Below are positions 1 through 11,997 of a stretch of DNA of 64,000 nucleotides, piece by piece (the stretch's first letter is position 1; each line of letters starts with the position of its first letter). The position numbers were made by a program, and so were the translations under genes. The DNA comes from Heterobilharzia americana. Lineage: Eukaryota > Platyhelminthes > Trematoda > Strigeidida > Schistosomatidae. The notes below the pieces were generated by a model that saw only the letters and a list, made by a program, of their open reading frames with translations, had not been told where the DNA came from and did not search any database. Location: the NCBI GenBank assembly GCA_944470555.2, contig CALYCZ020000366.1, positions 1 to 64,000 on the forward strand. Direction: 5' to 3'.

Positions 1-97
1 TTCTACCGAACATTTTGCAAGCTATCTACCAGACTAGGCAGCTCAGCAATACACTAAGAAAAAAGATGTTAGTTGGATGGAGGGAATCGTCAGGAAG

Positions 98-260
98 CTC
101 TGCTTGACCAAGGTTTCTGGCTTGTTGTCAGCCGTCAGCAAAGCTTATCTGCAACCTCGACGGAACTGATGTCTCGCATGAGATTTGAACCTGCATAGTC
201 TGGTAGACAAATTGCAAAAACGGTCAAAAGAATTCCGTAAGCACATAAGAGTAGACAACA
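98..260 (-). mobile_element. tRNA-SINE fragment, family B, decayed hammerhead region
   Basis: Read on the minus strand, it has a CTGACGG segment (138-132), a GAAACC segment followed by TTGGTC, and a B-box-like GGTTCAAATCTC. The same layout recurs at 52130-52400. The core is damaged (A9 is G). A mirror copy lies in the right arm. Confidence 0.5.
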
Positions 261-277
261 GGATGCCAGTCGTGACC

Positions 278-430
278 TGCGTAGCTCAGTGGTAGCGCCG
301 CTGACTACGACGATGGGTGAGGTGGTTTCTAATCTCATCTCCACAGAAGTGGGAGACTCACCCTGCTGATAGGTGCCAACAACCGCAAAACATAGGTCTA
401 AGCCTTCATTGTGTCTGCTTCCATCCAAGT
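278..430 (+). mobile_element. tRNA-SINE, family B
   Basis: Starts with a tRNA-like A box (GCGTAGCTCAGTGGTAGCGC) and has a weak B box about 40 bp on. Further downstream is a degenerate hammerhead segment (CTGATAGG, then GCAAAACATAGGTC). Related copies are at 53515-53650 (plus) and 34385-34515 (minus), so it is a dispersed SINE and not a tRNA gene. Confidence 0.6.
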
Positions 431-884
431 GAGCTTTACTTTATCAAACTTCTAAACAGTCTGTATAGAAAAAGAGAACCACACAGGTTTGAATTAAACT
501 CTTATTCGTTATGGATCCTGCCTTTTGGCTTCAGTACACCCCACAATAACTTAGTTTAGCTATGACATATCACCTTCTACACATCATAAATTCACAACAA
601 TAACCACTTACACATAAACATTTCACACTTACAATATTCAACTAAAATAATCATCAGTGTTCTACAACAATAAACTATTCGATTTCGAGGTTTGTAGCAA
701 CTTTATTATTTTCAAACTCATATCAATCACACAACGACATCACATGGAGAGTCATCGAAAACATGCAAACACTGGAGATTAGTCGTTTCAATGCATTATG
801 GAATACACTTCAGAAGACTGTACTCACAACATTTCAATTTGGTGGTGATGACGTCACCGTTGAGGCATTTGATGGAACAGTGCA

Positions 885-2825
885 ATTGCCAGAAGCATAA
901 TGTGATTGATTTCCATTGATCTGTTGGTTAATAACTTGGAAACAAAACAGCTGATATCTGTAGTACACAAGGCCTCATCCTCTGCAAAATCGAATGGATG
1001 ATAATTTGATTGTATAGGGGAACCGAAGACAATCGTTTAGTCTTTTAGAAGGATTGGCATCACTCATCTAAAACTCGAATCCATCGACGATGGCAAGTGA
1101 ACACGGAGATGAATTTCACTTCGTGGATTATTGTATTATAAGACGAAATGGTCAGAACGTAACACTGGGCAACGTGAGTGATTAGAAACCACTGGAGGGA
1201 TGTGTCTCTTGTTGTGTCAAAGACTACACGTTGTGATCTTTGCTAAGGAGTTCGTTCCAATGGAAGGTCTGTTAAAACCACTACTGGGATGATATCAGAG
1301 TGGTTTGTGCCATCTGTAGAAAAAGCAACTGCGATTCCATAGTCCTATGTGGGGTATGTTGGTAAAGGAAGCAAGCCGAAAAGCCAGCCAAATCCAGGTG
1401 ATGTGAAGAATTCGCCTGCGTCGCTGGACGCAAAATGGGTGAAACCACCGTCCAGTTTGGTCGCTACATCATTGTGATCTGGCAGTAGGAGTGCACAAAT
1501 CAGCTGAACTCTTCTGCATGACTGATTTTTTTTATTTGACAACACTTTTGTGTCAGAGACCACATCTTGTAGTCTTCGCCAACGGCTGGATTTCAGTGGA
1601 AATCTTGTTGGGCTAACAGAAATACACAACAGTGACCTAATCACAAACATGATCAATGGAAGATTGGAAACTACAAAAAGCAGAATATGTACTTGGAGGC
1701 AAGATTAATAGCATCCACTACTACTAGCTAAAGTAGACAATTACTTGTCAAAGATCTCATTCAACTGTATTTACCAACTGAAGTCCAGCTGCCAGAATTC
1801 ATTTCACTATATCTTAGCCTAACAGAACCGAACTATACAACCTTTAAATATTCCATCATCTGATGAATACATAAAACATGATGTGAACACAAAATGAATA
1901 ATGCAATTCCAGAAGTCAAGTTGAAGTGCTGTGAAATATTTTCACTCATATCAATACATACAGACAATTATGGATATGAATTCGACTGAGAGAATATGGA
2001 AATCCTGAATGGATAGAGGAAATACAAAGAATGTCAGGGAATTTTCAGAAGGAAGGCGCTTAGGTTAATCAGTTAACGATCAATAGACATATCAACATTC
2101 ATCCAATCTATCAAACAACAAGAAACATGAGAAATAAAATGAAGATCAACAGGACAGCCAATTGAAGTAGGTGTAAAAACAATGACAAGATTTCAACGGA
2201 AAGAATCAGTCACACTCAAAATCATCAGAATAAGTTGGTAAACTACTTGTGAAGAAGATTTGAAAACTCACTTGTTACAGTCAGTAAGCCAATGAAAGCT
2301 TGGAATCCATTGGCTAGCTGATAAGATGATTGATATGAGATCTGACAATCCGAAGTTTAATTCCACATGGTTTGATTAGTACACATTGTTATGAATGCTC
2401 AAAACAAGTTGACAGAGCTAACCAGTGATACAATGGCGTTAATTCATTGTCTGGTTGAGTTCCATTTGTGATGAAAGCTATCCAAATTCAACAAATCTGG
2501 ACAAATACGTCTTCGATAACTGACTGTTTGGATACACCACTAACGAAACCGTTTCTTGTTGCCCACATCACTGTGATCTGAATGGCCAGTGAAATCTACA
2601 GATCAACACGAATGATTACTAACTACATACCGTAGTCATTGGTATGCTTTCAACGTTTCTTCTTATCACACGCCAATCCACGAAATGAAGTTAATCTCCA
2701 TTTACTCGTTCCATTGTGGATTTGGCAGAGGGCATGTTCCCGTGTATTACAGACATCAACTGTTTTGTTTCCAAGTTATTAACCGATGGATCAGTGGAAA
2801 CCAATAACATTAAGCTTCTGACAAC
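885..2825. other. Diverged core of inverted repeat, no gene seen
   Basis: Just inside the identical arms, 885-955 still pairs with about 2755-2825 at roughly 85-90 percent. Weaker patches of inverted similarity persist further in, for example near 1118 against 2680. A weak direct repeat about 340 bp apart (near 1211 and 1549) is also visible. No coding sequence was recognised. Confidence 0.6.
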
Positions 2826-3709
2826 TGCACTGTTCCATCAAATGCCTCAACGGTGACGTCATCACCACCAAATTGAAATGTTGTGAGTACAGTCTTCTGA
2901 AGTGTATTCCATAATGCATTGAAACGACTAATCTCCAGTGTTTGCATGTTTTCGATGACTCTCCATGTGATGTCGTTGTGTGATTGATATGAGTTTGAAA
3001 ATAATAAAGTTGCTACAAACCTCGAAATCGAATAGTTTATTGTTGTAGAACACTGATGATTATTTTAGTTGAATATTGTAAGTGTGAAATGTTTATGTGT
3101 AAGTGGTTATTGTTGTGAATTTATGATGTGTAGAAGGTGATATGTCATAGCTAAACTAAGTTATTGTGGGGTGTACTGAAGCCAAAAGGCAGGATCCATA
3201 ACGAATAAGAGTTTAATTCAAACCTGTGTGGTTCTCTTTTTCTATACAGACTGTTTAGAAGTTTGATAAAGTAAAGCTCACTTGGATGGAAGCAGACACA
3301 ATGAAGGCTTAGACCTATGTTTTGCGGTTGTTGGCACCTATCAGCAGGGTGAGTCTCCCACTTCTGTGGAGATGAGATTAGAAACCACCTCACCCATCGT
3401 CGTAGTCAGCGGCGCTACCACTGAGCTACGCAGGTCACGACTGGCATCCTGTTGTCTACTCTTATGTGCTTACGGAATTCTTTTGACCGTTTTTGCAATT
3501 TGTCTACCAGACTATGCAGGTTCAAATCTCATGCGAGACATCAGTTCCGTCGAGGTTGCAGATAAGCTTTGCTGACGGCTGACAACAAGCCAGAAACCTT
3601 GGTCAAGCAGAGCTTCCTGACGATTCCCTCCATCCAACTAACATCTTTTTTCTTAGTGTATTGCTGAGCTGCCTAGTCTGGTAGATAGCTTGCAAAATGT
3701 TCGGTAGAA
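2826..3709 (-). repeat. Right arm of large inverted repeat
   Basis: Exact reverse complement of 1-884. The sequence continues past 3709 as ordinary non-repeat DNA, so the true outer edge on the left side of the window is not visible. The right-arm counterparts of the SINE pieces lie at about 3280-3432 (minus) and 3450-3612 (plus). Confidence 0.97.
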
Positions 3710-4685
3710 TTCAGTCAGCATATAGGACTAGACAACAAGAAGTTGGTTACCCTCTAGTAACCAATCAATGTAAAGTAAAACTCACTCATGGACTGGTTTA
3801 AGATGCAAGGTAACATGTGGTAATGTCAACATCGATTAGTATTTGAGACAGAGACTCATAACTACAAAATAGATTCTTGTGTGTACACATGGTGTTAACA
3901 AGTACCCATTTCAAGAGATATTGGTAGCTTTATTCCTCTATACTTAGTTCTCATTTGTTGTCGCCTATCCTCTGTTCGATCTCAATATCTAGTTTCTACG
4001 TCATTGATTTCTATTCACTACCAAACTAAATCATGAAATTCTTCCATCCTTGTAATCGACTCAGTATTGGACAGATGTTCTCTTTTCAACTTCTACACTC
4101 TTGTATAATATAATCACTGACAACGCCATACTATGATACAATAGTTGACTATATGAGAGACTAGTTTGATACACAGTAAACTGTAATCATCATCCAATGA
4201 TGATTCCTGACCACGAAATCGTTATCACGATAACATGATGATCAAGTGAGGATGGATAAATTATGTTACAGGATTGAGGTCATATTGGTCAATATCTTCC
4301 ATTGTGTATTGGGAGATGATAGCAAAATGGACGCCAGTAAGAACTCATCTTACCCTCTGTTCATTGAGTGATTCATAGGTGTATGCAAGAGGTATGACTC
4401 CAAAGGCTAACTTGTCAACTGTTGAAATAACAAGTTAGATTTTCATATATCGACTGAGAAAATATTTTTTTTCTAAAAAGAAATAAAGTAACCTGGTCGG
4501 TTTTTATCAAGGACTGCTAGGTTAACCTTTTACACGTGTTTAAAGAATAAGTAAGCCCAGCGGTATTCTGATATTCAAGGGTATGAGTTGTGAGTGACTT
4601 TGAAAGCTGCTCAGGTCCTGACTGAAACAGCCAACTGGATTTTTTTAAATCTTTATCCTATCTGGAGGTTTATGGAGGTTTATTA
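3710..4685. other. No recognisable feature
   Basis: AT-rich DNA next to the inverted repeat. I see no exon, transposon domain or tandem repeat. By position it is probably intron of the alpha2/delta-like gene. Confidence 0.4.
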
Positions 4686-4815
4686 ATTGATATCAGGTTG
4701 CAATTTATCATGATCTGAAACATTAGTTACAGGTACATTCGGAACCTGAGAGAACTGGACAGCTATTTCTTCCTAGTATGGGACCCCTCAGTAGTGCACA
4801 CCTGGGACCTACACC
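4686..4815 (-). mobile_element. tRNA-SINE family A, 3' part with hammerhead-like region
   Basis: On the minus strand it holds a GTGCACTACTGAGGGG core region, a GTCC...GGA stem, GAAATAGCTGTC and CAGTTC. This is the family A hammerhead with the last core A changed to G; helix III (ATAG/CTGT) is still palindromic. It abuts a plus-strand copy at 4816, head to head. Confidence 0.6.
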
Positions 4816-5035
4816 TTGAACTGACAGAAGTAGGAAATATAGACCAATGGCTCAATGTCAACATGTTGATCGCGGAACCTGAAGGTCCTGGGTTTGGTCC
4901 TTGGAAGAACAGAGTCATGGATGCGCACTGCTGAGGAGTAGCATGCTAGGCTGAAACAGTTGTTTAGAACTCCTAGGTTTCCAATGTTCCTCCAAATGAT
5001 GTCAGCCCATGATAAATACCAACGTGAAATCAAAT
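4816..5035 (+). mobile_element. tRNA-SINE family A copy
   Basis: Shows the family layout: a TGGCTCAATG A-box region, a GGTCCTGGGTTTGGTCC B-box region, a GCACTGCTGAGGAG ribozyme core and a tail near GATGTCAGCCCATGATAAA. The core CTGAGGA and GAAAC are present, but helix II is altered and the helix I 3' strand is lost, so self-cleavage is unlikely. Confidence 0.65.
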
Positions 5036-5576
5036 AATGGATCTCTTTATGAAATTCTAGATTGAAGAAAGATGTTGGTTTTTTCAAAAATCTCTGCATT
5101 CGCTTTGACATCTTTCAAGATGTAACACAGTTCAAATTCAACGTGCCAGTTTCTTAGTTTGACTACCTGAGGCAGCAGCCGCGGTTTGACAGGCACTTGT
5201 ATTATTCATACCGTATGATGACTGTTAAAGTGAAGTGAAGGTCTACACCATGGCACAATTTAAATCAGACCTGGTTCTGTCTAATGTTTCCAGTACCTCA
5301 ACTGGAAACAAGATAGAACTGAAAATTTTTTTATCTTCTAGCTGAATATAATTTTATCACTGTCGTGTGTGTTGACACTAAGCTAAATGTTAGGTGAAGC
5401 AATTGTTTCGCAGTTTACTTGTAGATCTCATCAGGAGATGTCTGTTACTGATGATAATCATTACAATTTAAAAAGACTACTTCAGTCTCATCCAGGAAAA
5501 AGTATGAATCGGTATATTTCTTCAAATATCCTTCCTACACCCACAATGAATAAGAATAGAACAAAATGGAACTTAC

Positions 5577-5742
5577 ACAAATCATACACATTGGTTGGAA
5601 CATGTGCTACTGAGAAATTATAGCACACATATTGATTATCATGATAAGGACTCTGAGTTAATGGAATATAAAATTTGATGCTACAATTGTCAGTTTCATT
5701 CATTGGTGGAATAATTGTCAGAGCTTTAGCTCGATAATAACA
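5577..5742 (-). CDS. alpha2/delta-like exon (YYRAK...HVPTNVYD)
   Basis: 166-nt exon with a TTTTCTATCCAG acceptor and a GTAAGT donor, coding 55 residues plus one base. It opens CYYRAKALTII (family motif YYxAK) and closes FSVAHVPTNVYDL. That closing motif is the strongest family signal: alpha2/delta proteins have VHIPTDIYE or VHVPTNVFD just before the region leading into the VWA domain. Two Asn-Xaa-Thr/Ser sites (NET, NFS) suit an extracellular protein. The next exon should start with two bases of a split codon and was not found within the remaining 5.5 kb. Confidence 0.85.
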
Positions 5743-6239
5743 CTGGATAGAAAACAAGAAAGGGGAATATTTCAGAAAAACTAACTCATATATAAAGGGG
5801 TGTAATAACGTAGAAAAATGTTTTTAAAATAGGCATTAGACAGTGATTACTTGTATTTCGAAACATTCACAATGCCGTGAAGGCTGCCAGGTAGCTCCAG
5901 CATCCAAGTTACTCCATAAGTATCTGATTACACATGAACGAGTAATCACATTACACATTAATGAACTAGTGGGAACGTTCGTGTAGGTTACCAATAAAGA
6001 TACCCACCACAGACTTTGAATACCTCTCACCCACCCCGCTTAGTTATTCCTTCTAAGTTATCCCGTTTAGTACTTATGAAATCATACTAAATAGGGTTTG
6101 CGTGTTTTGAGAAATGTGAAGCAAAAATATCGGTGCAGTGCTGAACAAGCATTCGAGTCGTTAAAAGATTTACAGGCTTTCTGCACAGAAGTTTACCAAA
6201 ATAATCTATCATATATAATACAGGAAATGTTTTCTGCAA

Positions 6240-6445
6240 TTTCTATATTCATCACCAATGATATCAGTTAGAGAACTACTGAAAACCTGGAGATACTGGA
6301 CACCAAATGTTTTGTCTTTGTGTACGGCCTATCAACAGTATGTACTCATGATCCCTTCTTACCTCTCTACAGATTAAAGTCAAGACATTTACGCTTCACA
6401 GCCAACACTTTAGCATTGAACCACCGGATTGAAATTCAGCGGTTC
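6240..6445 (-). mobile_element. tRNA-SINE family A, degraded
   Basis: Minus strand shows the CCGGTGGTTCAATG head, a diverged B box and a tail near GATATCAGTT. The ribozyme region is too diverged to judge. It lies inside an intron of the alpha2/delta-like gene. Confidence 0.5.
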
Positions 6446-6639
6446 AATACTCCCAATTCTGACAGTTACCAAAGTACCTTGACCTCACTCCGTTGCATCG
6501 TTGAGTAGCTATTGTCACTTACGATTTGGTTTAAAGACAGGTACTCAGCTCAAACCATATCGCAAGGTGAAAGACGCTAGAAGACGAGAACAATTGGATT
6601 TCAATCCATTAACTTAATGGTGACATGCTACTTGCTTAA

Positions 6640-6770
6640 CCCAAAAGTTTTGTATTCGATCTCTGGTGAGGTGAGGCAGGGTCATCAGTTTGCACTGTTG
6701 AAGAATCCCATACCAGGACGAAACAGTTACTATTCAGTGCTTCTGTTTTTTTCAATAGTTCTACGACTGA
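6640..6770 (+). mobile_element. tRNA-SINE family A, hammerhead with C3 changed
   Basis: Keeps both helix I strands (GCACTG at about 6691 and CAGTGC at about 6736) and the CCCATACCAGGACGAAACAG part. The core reads TTGAAGA where CTGANGA is required, and helix III is expanded. Confidence 0.5.
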
Positions 6771-6865
6771 TATATCAGTCCATGATGCTTTCCAACTTGA
6801 AACCTGTAAAAGTCATTTCTTTTTATATGTTTATAGATTTGTAAACTAGAATTGTAATAACTTAC

Positions 6866-6925
6866 GCCAGTCGGTTCATCCTCCGCTCTATTCACATAAG
6901 CTTCTTCAGCCGCAGCCTTGATATT
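6866..6925 (-). CDS. alpha2/delta-like micro-exon (20 codons)
   Basis: 60-nt exon, phase 0 to phase 0: acceptor CTTTTTTCAACAAAG, coding NIKAAAEEAY..EDEPTG, donor GTAAGT. The AAAEEA stretch continues the helix of the previous exon, as in alpha2/delta proteins (an L-A-x-E-A-E pattern). Small phase-0 exons in a long-intron gene are typical of schistosome 5' gene regions. Confidence 0.78.
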
Positions 6926-7559
6926 CTTTGTTGAAAAAAGACAGAAAAGTGAACAAGATGAGAATATGAAGTAATTATAGAATGTTGAAGTGCTTTTTTT
7001 ACAGCGATTTTACCAATTTCAGGTCAGATAGCTGTAACATTCGGGTGATTTACCTTGCTTTAACTCTATAAGATACTTGATAGACCACATGAACTTCAAC
7101 AGTATTTGTCTGTTTAATATTTGAGTGAATTTTATGTTTAACGGTAGTCGTCAGTAAAGGATTTTCATCACCTTGAGTGAACTAATGTCTCCCGAGAGAG
7201 TTGAATGTATATCATTGAATGCTGCAGTCGCAGACTTTACCAGTCAACTGTCACTTGATTTCATGAAGTCACTTGTGTATTGATGTTGCTCATTCATTTG
7301 ACTAATTTGCTCATTTGAGGAATAAACTCTGAAATTTGGTTGTATGTTATTTATAGATCCACTGGATACATTGATTTTATTGTTCTTAGCTTTCTCCATT
7401 CCACTAATCATTCAGCTAATGGCTAGTAATCTCCATTTTTACATTGCAAATTAAATTATCATCCTATGGAATATCATTTTTGATATACACTTTAGTCGGA
7501 AATGATATCCATAGGCTTAGGTTATAGGTAGGAGCTCAAACAGAAATCAGTATTTTAAG

Positions 7560-7645
7560 AGTCCTTGGTCAAGAAAAACCTTATTGGACAATCTCATCCA
7601 ACAGCCGACCAATCAGACTTGTAATCTAGTGGTTTGTTTGTATGT
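7560..7645 (-). repeat. Dispersed repeat family C fragment
   Basis: Minus strand shares CTGATTGGTC and TTGTCCAATAAGGTTTT blocks with copies at 16860, 42855 and 55985. No coding capacity. Confidence 0.55.
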
Positions 7646-8699
7646 AAGTGATGTATATTTGCTGAATAAAATGTCTGCCTTAGGTCACAGGCCTATCTCT
7701 ACCTTCAGATTTTCATGGCTGTGAACAGAACACTAGCTATTCGTATCCCTTCCAAGTATCTCAATTGCGTTATTATTGTTCGCTTATTGGTCATTAATTA
7801 CTCGGTCACTTCATCAGGAAACTATAAAAAGTACCCATATATTGACCTCAGTGATGATGCAGAATATTTGTAGCTCAGATGCAGTTAGAACTGATGATGT
7901 TGTTTACAGTGAATAAACAATAAAAGTTTCATGATTAATCTGTCCGACTCATAGAATGCAATGCAACCAAGATTCTTGCTGATGATATTCTGGTAGATAT
8001 TGTTTGACAGTAACTACCTCTTTGACGTTGACCCCTTAAATGAAAAGTGAGAAGGTTTTCAACTGTTGTATGTGTACTGAGAAAGAATAAGAACAACAAC
8101 CAATCAAATACCAGTGTCCTTCATTTGTCTGTTTCTGCTTTCATTCATCGACGTCCCAATTAGGACACCTACGCTTTCAATACGATATACACATTATACC
8201 GTCTGACAGTCTAACTTTGTCTTCTCTCTGAGTCAGTTGGTGTGACATTAGTGGCTGTATGATCAATTCGTACATAGTAACTCCGGGAATAATGCTATTT
8301 GGGATGGGCGTTGGACTTTGAAAACCTAAATAAAGGTTAGCAATGGAACAATCGACTAATCCGTTATTTAACTGGATATCATACAAAGACGAACCATTCA
8401 TTTTACAGTTGAGCAATCACATCTATCCAACGGCGGATCAATCTCTTCAAGGGGAAATTGTAGAGTAATATACAGACGTGGAATGACTGTAGGTGGATGG
8501 ATGTGGCCAATCAATTTTACTCCGCATATCACATAACATGGACTTGACTTATTTAGTTCCCACTAAATAGATCCGGTAGAAGCCGACTACTTGTCAGCAC
8601 ACATACACATATCCAAGGTTCAAACAATCACATCTATAAGAACTAGAGATGATTAATGAATTACCATGATTAAATTGTTCGGTTAAAAATGTATAGAGA

Positions 8700-8845
8700 A
8701 AGCCGACACACTGAATTCAATTCAACCCCTAGAAGGTGAGGTTATATAGGTGTACAATCTTGATGAGTGTCATGCTAGGACGAAACAACCAGTTTCCAAT
8801 GCTCACAGATCCTCAGACGTTCTCAACTAACTGATTTCAGTGTGT
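8700..8845 (+). mobile_element. tRNA-SINE family A tail, degraded
   Basis: Contains CTTGATGAGTGTCATGC, then TAGGACGAAAC, then CCAATGCTC and a weak tail. The core reads TTGATGA, so C3 is changed to T. Confidence 0.45.
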
Positions 8846-8917
8846 GTTGCATGACAACTTGAAACTAATAGAACTGTATCCCCCCCCCCACAAACCTGTA
8901 AATTGAAATTAACTTAC

Positions 8918-9037
8918 ATCGACTGTTTTCGACTTTTCATTGACAATATTCTCAATTTTATTAACAGCTGTTTCTAGAAATGCTGTTGCAATAGTTTCAT
9001 TAATTTCTTGTGCTCCAAAATTAGGAGTTTTGTAAAT
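8918..9037 (-). CDS. alpha2/delta-like exon (EIENIV..KSKTVD segment)
   Basis: 120-nt exon of exactly 40 codons, phase 0 to phase 0, between a TTTATAG acceptor and a GTAAGT donor on the minus strand. It begins IYKTPNFGAQ and ends NEKSKTVD. The amphipathic stretch with KIENIVNEKSKTV matches in pattern the vertebrate segment in which a conserved helix leads into an RSKALV-like motif. The 2.9-kb intron separating it from the previous exon holds two RTE fragments. Confidence 0.82.
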
Positions 9038-9383
9038 CTATAAAGAGAAATTTTTTCACGATGATTAAGAGAAATTCTAAAAAATGTTACAATCTGTCAG
9101 TGTATCCAGTGGAATTTGGATTCAGTTATGCGTAAATAAGATTTTTGAAAAAGAATAAACTGAGTGTAAGCTGTGCCATAATAGAATACTTTATCAATTG
9201 CTTTGAGACATCGTTTATTGATACTTGTAATCTCCTATTGGTATATTGGGTCGGATTGTTCGACCTCCATTGGCATTTGGGATCCAATGCTGATCCCCCG
9301 ACACTTTCTAAATATTCAGTATGTTACAATTTACTCTCAGTCATGGTTTTAATGTATCCTAAGCTGATTTTTTATTATCATTT

Positions 9384-10077
9384 GTCCCTTTGGTTCCTAA
9401 TGGAACATAGGGATTCAGTAGCACGTCTCCATTACACTCTCTCCTCTGAAATCTTTTCAACTTGGCTACACCGCACCACACAACCTCTCATTTCCTCCTC
9501 GCACGATCTCCTCCATGTCACCCTCGCCAAAGACGCCCAACTCGTCGCTTCCCATCTGCGTTCCACTCGAGCAACTGGCCTGACGCGTGATGTCCACAGT
9601 CGGCCTTCTCAGTGTATGCCCAATCCAATCCATCTCCACCTACTTCCATCGCATATTTGTTGAGCGATAGCTTCTTGCTTTATTGGTTCGTCACCAGCCA
9701 GAATCCCTTGTTGCTTATTCTTATTATTCTGGCAATCCATTTGATCTTCAGTAACAAGCCAGCATAGGGGGCAGTTGTTGATGAATGTTTGTAGTTTGTT
9801 GGAAATCCTTTTCGTAACCCTCCAAGTCTCTGAACCACGTAGATGCACTGACTTCACGTTGGTGTAGAAAATCCGGATGTTGTTCCACATGCTGAGTGTA
9901 GAAGATCTCTATACTGGATTCAGGTTAATGAACGCCTGTCTTGCTGTCTTTCCGATTCTGACTTTGACATCGTCGTCTGTGTCGCATGTAGTTGACACTG
10001 TGCTGCCTAGATAGATGAAGGAGGCTACTTCCTTTAGGTTTCTCCCATTGATGGTGATTGGAGCTTGTTGTTGTCTA
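9384..10077 (-). mobile_element. RTE-clade retrotransposon 3' fragment
   Basis: Minus-strand translation, broken by stops, follows the C-terminal part of schistosome SR2-like RTE proteins: ITINGRNLKEVASF, then a VRIGKTARQAF stretch, SVHLRGSETWRVTK, LQTFINNCPLCWL and WRWIGLGIH. The 3' end is the family terminus (a CCATTAGGAACC motif, at about 9390 in reverse), followed by a short AT-rich tail. It is 5'-truncated at about 10077. Two close relatives lie at 25966 and 38125. Confidence 0.85.
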
Positions 10078-10489
10078 TCCTAAACTGATTAGTGAAACAA
10101 ATAAATAGTTATAATTCTTTCTAGCATAAAATGTGGTAAATATTTCGTGGATTATTCTAAAACATGTAGCCGAATACCTAGCTGTCGATATATGATACTC
10201 TGAGATGGAAGAAACATTTTCTTCACAAACGTATACTACTGAATAAAAAAAGTAGTAAGAAACTAATGTTTTCATTTTCAGACCTAATGAAGCAATGAAT
10301 TTTTTGTAGTTGTATATTAAATTGAGTTTATGTGATGTACTCAAAGTGATCCAGAACTGTTTACATAATTGCTTCATCAAATCATGAAACCTTAGGCATG
10401 AAATAGAAATTCCAGTTTATTTGGATTGTTTCCAATGTAAACGTTTACGGTAGCATAAATGTGATATTTCATATGCAAAAACTAACTGA

Positions 10490-11720
10490 AAAACCGGATG
10501 GATTTCAGTTCATTTAGATCATCATGGATACAATTGTTGGAAACCGAATCCGAAATAAACGTGAGTAATAAATATGTCCACCAAGTGGGGCAAGAGACAT
10601 TTTTGATTGTTGCTAGGTCTTGATGTGTCCACTCTGAATTCTCTCCCAACTTAATCCAAATCCCCTTAGAACTACATGCAATGGCTTGGCACGCATCGTA
10701 CATGTCCAAGCCATCTGAGTTGACTAGGGTGCACGACGGTACTAATCACTTTGACTGTCTTACCTAGCAACCTTCGTCTGAGCTTAACATTTCTCACGTG
10801 AAAATCCCACCTAGTATGAGGAATTCTATGCAGACATCCGTGATCGAATACCTGTAACGAATTCGTGTCTTCTTATTTTAACAATCGTTTCTCACAACCG
10901 TATAACAGAACAGAATGGACTGAAAGGTAGTGCACTGTTCCTTTGATAAGTCGTTGGATATCTTGCCAGTGCCACAGCTGACGCAAGTTGACAAGTTGAC
11001 CAAATAGGATTTCTGTATCAGAGCTAAGATTTTGTCAGCCAACTGCCTGTTCTGGCTAATGCAACTCTCCAAGTAAGTGAAATGGTCGATAGTTTGGGTA
11101 ATTCACTCCTTATCATTAAACTGAGAGTACTGGAGTAGACCAGTCCTGGAGTATCATTTTATATTTAACAGGTGCCAGCAAAATACATGTCAAACATTCT
11201 CATATTTTTACTCAAAGCGTTCACCTAGCAGGACAATATAGTCTACACACTCCAAGTAGACCAGGTGACCTATATAGAGTAAATCAATTACTGTGAAGTC
11301 AGATATACCTAAGGTTATGTTCATTAGTACGTTTACAATGCAGTTAAGTAGGAAGGTTGACGGTGGGCATCCCTAGCGAACACCACTAGTTGTCATCAAC
11401 TCTAATGACAAGAAATAACTGTTACCAAGTCAAATTCAAAGTGAAAATCATTTGCTTTTGTGCTTAAGGCAGTGTCTTATGTACCCAAATTTCACAAGCT
11501 TCTTCAATTGTACGCAGCTTCTCACTCCGTCATATATTGATTACAGTAAAAGAATTTACACAGTCGATATCAAGCCTGTTTTCTAAGCAATAGAATCTTC
11601 TCTCAGCTATGATCTAACCACATTTAAGCAAGCCCTTAACTAGACAAGACAGATAGCTGAATCTTTATGCGACTTATGCCTTACTCATCTGACTCCACAT
11701 TCAATTTGGTATACACAGCT
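10490..11720 (-). mobile_element. Second non-LTR retrotransposon, RT C-terminal half, decayed
   Basis: Minus-strand reading with frameshifts: TTSGVR.GCPPSTFL (RT motif before the catalytic loop), a weakened YADDIVLLGE counterpart near 11245-11270, HFTYLESCISQN (the FTYLGS motif), and C-terminal RRLLGKTVKVI and LVNSDGLDMYDACQAIA, which I relate to the LRWLGHVLRM region. This is a different family from the SR2-like fragments, as it shares no long blocks with them. Its 5' part is too eroded to delimit. Confidence 0.7.
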
Positions 11721-11997
11721 GGAAGTGTTGACGTCAAGTCATACCATTATAGTAAGTGATGCCAGGAAACCCTAATTTCGAGTTAGTTTTAAAAAAAAGT
11801 TACTCATCTTACTAAACCATCACTGAGTTCAACTTAAAAAAAACTCCACTATTCATAGTAGTAAAACAACAGAAAATTGTGTACATATGTACACAATATT
11901 GAATACTGAACAAGAAATAATAAACTGAGATATAAAATATTAGAAAAACTAAGGAAAAATCAAAGTTTTTAGTGTCAGCAATACTAATTAGACTTAC

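Larger units (their letters stand above)
1..884 (+). repeat. Left arm of large inverted repeat
   Basis: This arm is the exact reverse complement of 2826-3709; paired positions sum to 3710. I compared it block by block and saw no mismatch up to position 884, where divergence starts abruptly. The arm runs to the first base of the window, so it may extend further left. Inside it are two tRNA-SINE-like pieces (about 98-260 minus, 278-430 plus). The open frames in it are the same sequence read in opposite directions in the two arms and have no recognisable product. Confidence 0.97.

Noticed and set aside
278..350. Possible genuine tRNA gene from the GTAGCTCAGTGGTAGCGC A box
   Set aside because: The B box is poor, no acceptor stem pairs, and the same head recurs in other SINE copies.
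135..428. 97-codon frame present identically at 3282-3575
   Set aside because: Duplicate of the inverted repeat arms; it overlaps SINE sequence and has no protein motif.
5399..5440. Minus-strand CTGATGA ... GAAACAATTGC as another hammerhead
   Set aside because: Core and GAA are present, but helix II does not pair beyond one base, U16.1 is C and helix I does not pair; likely chance or an old remnant.
9145..9663. 172-codon plus-strand frame
   Set aside because: Its second half is the antisense of the RTE fragment at 9384-10077, whose minus strand carries the real motifs.
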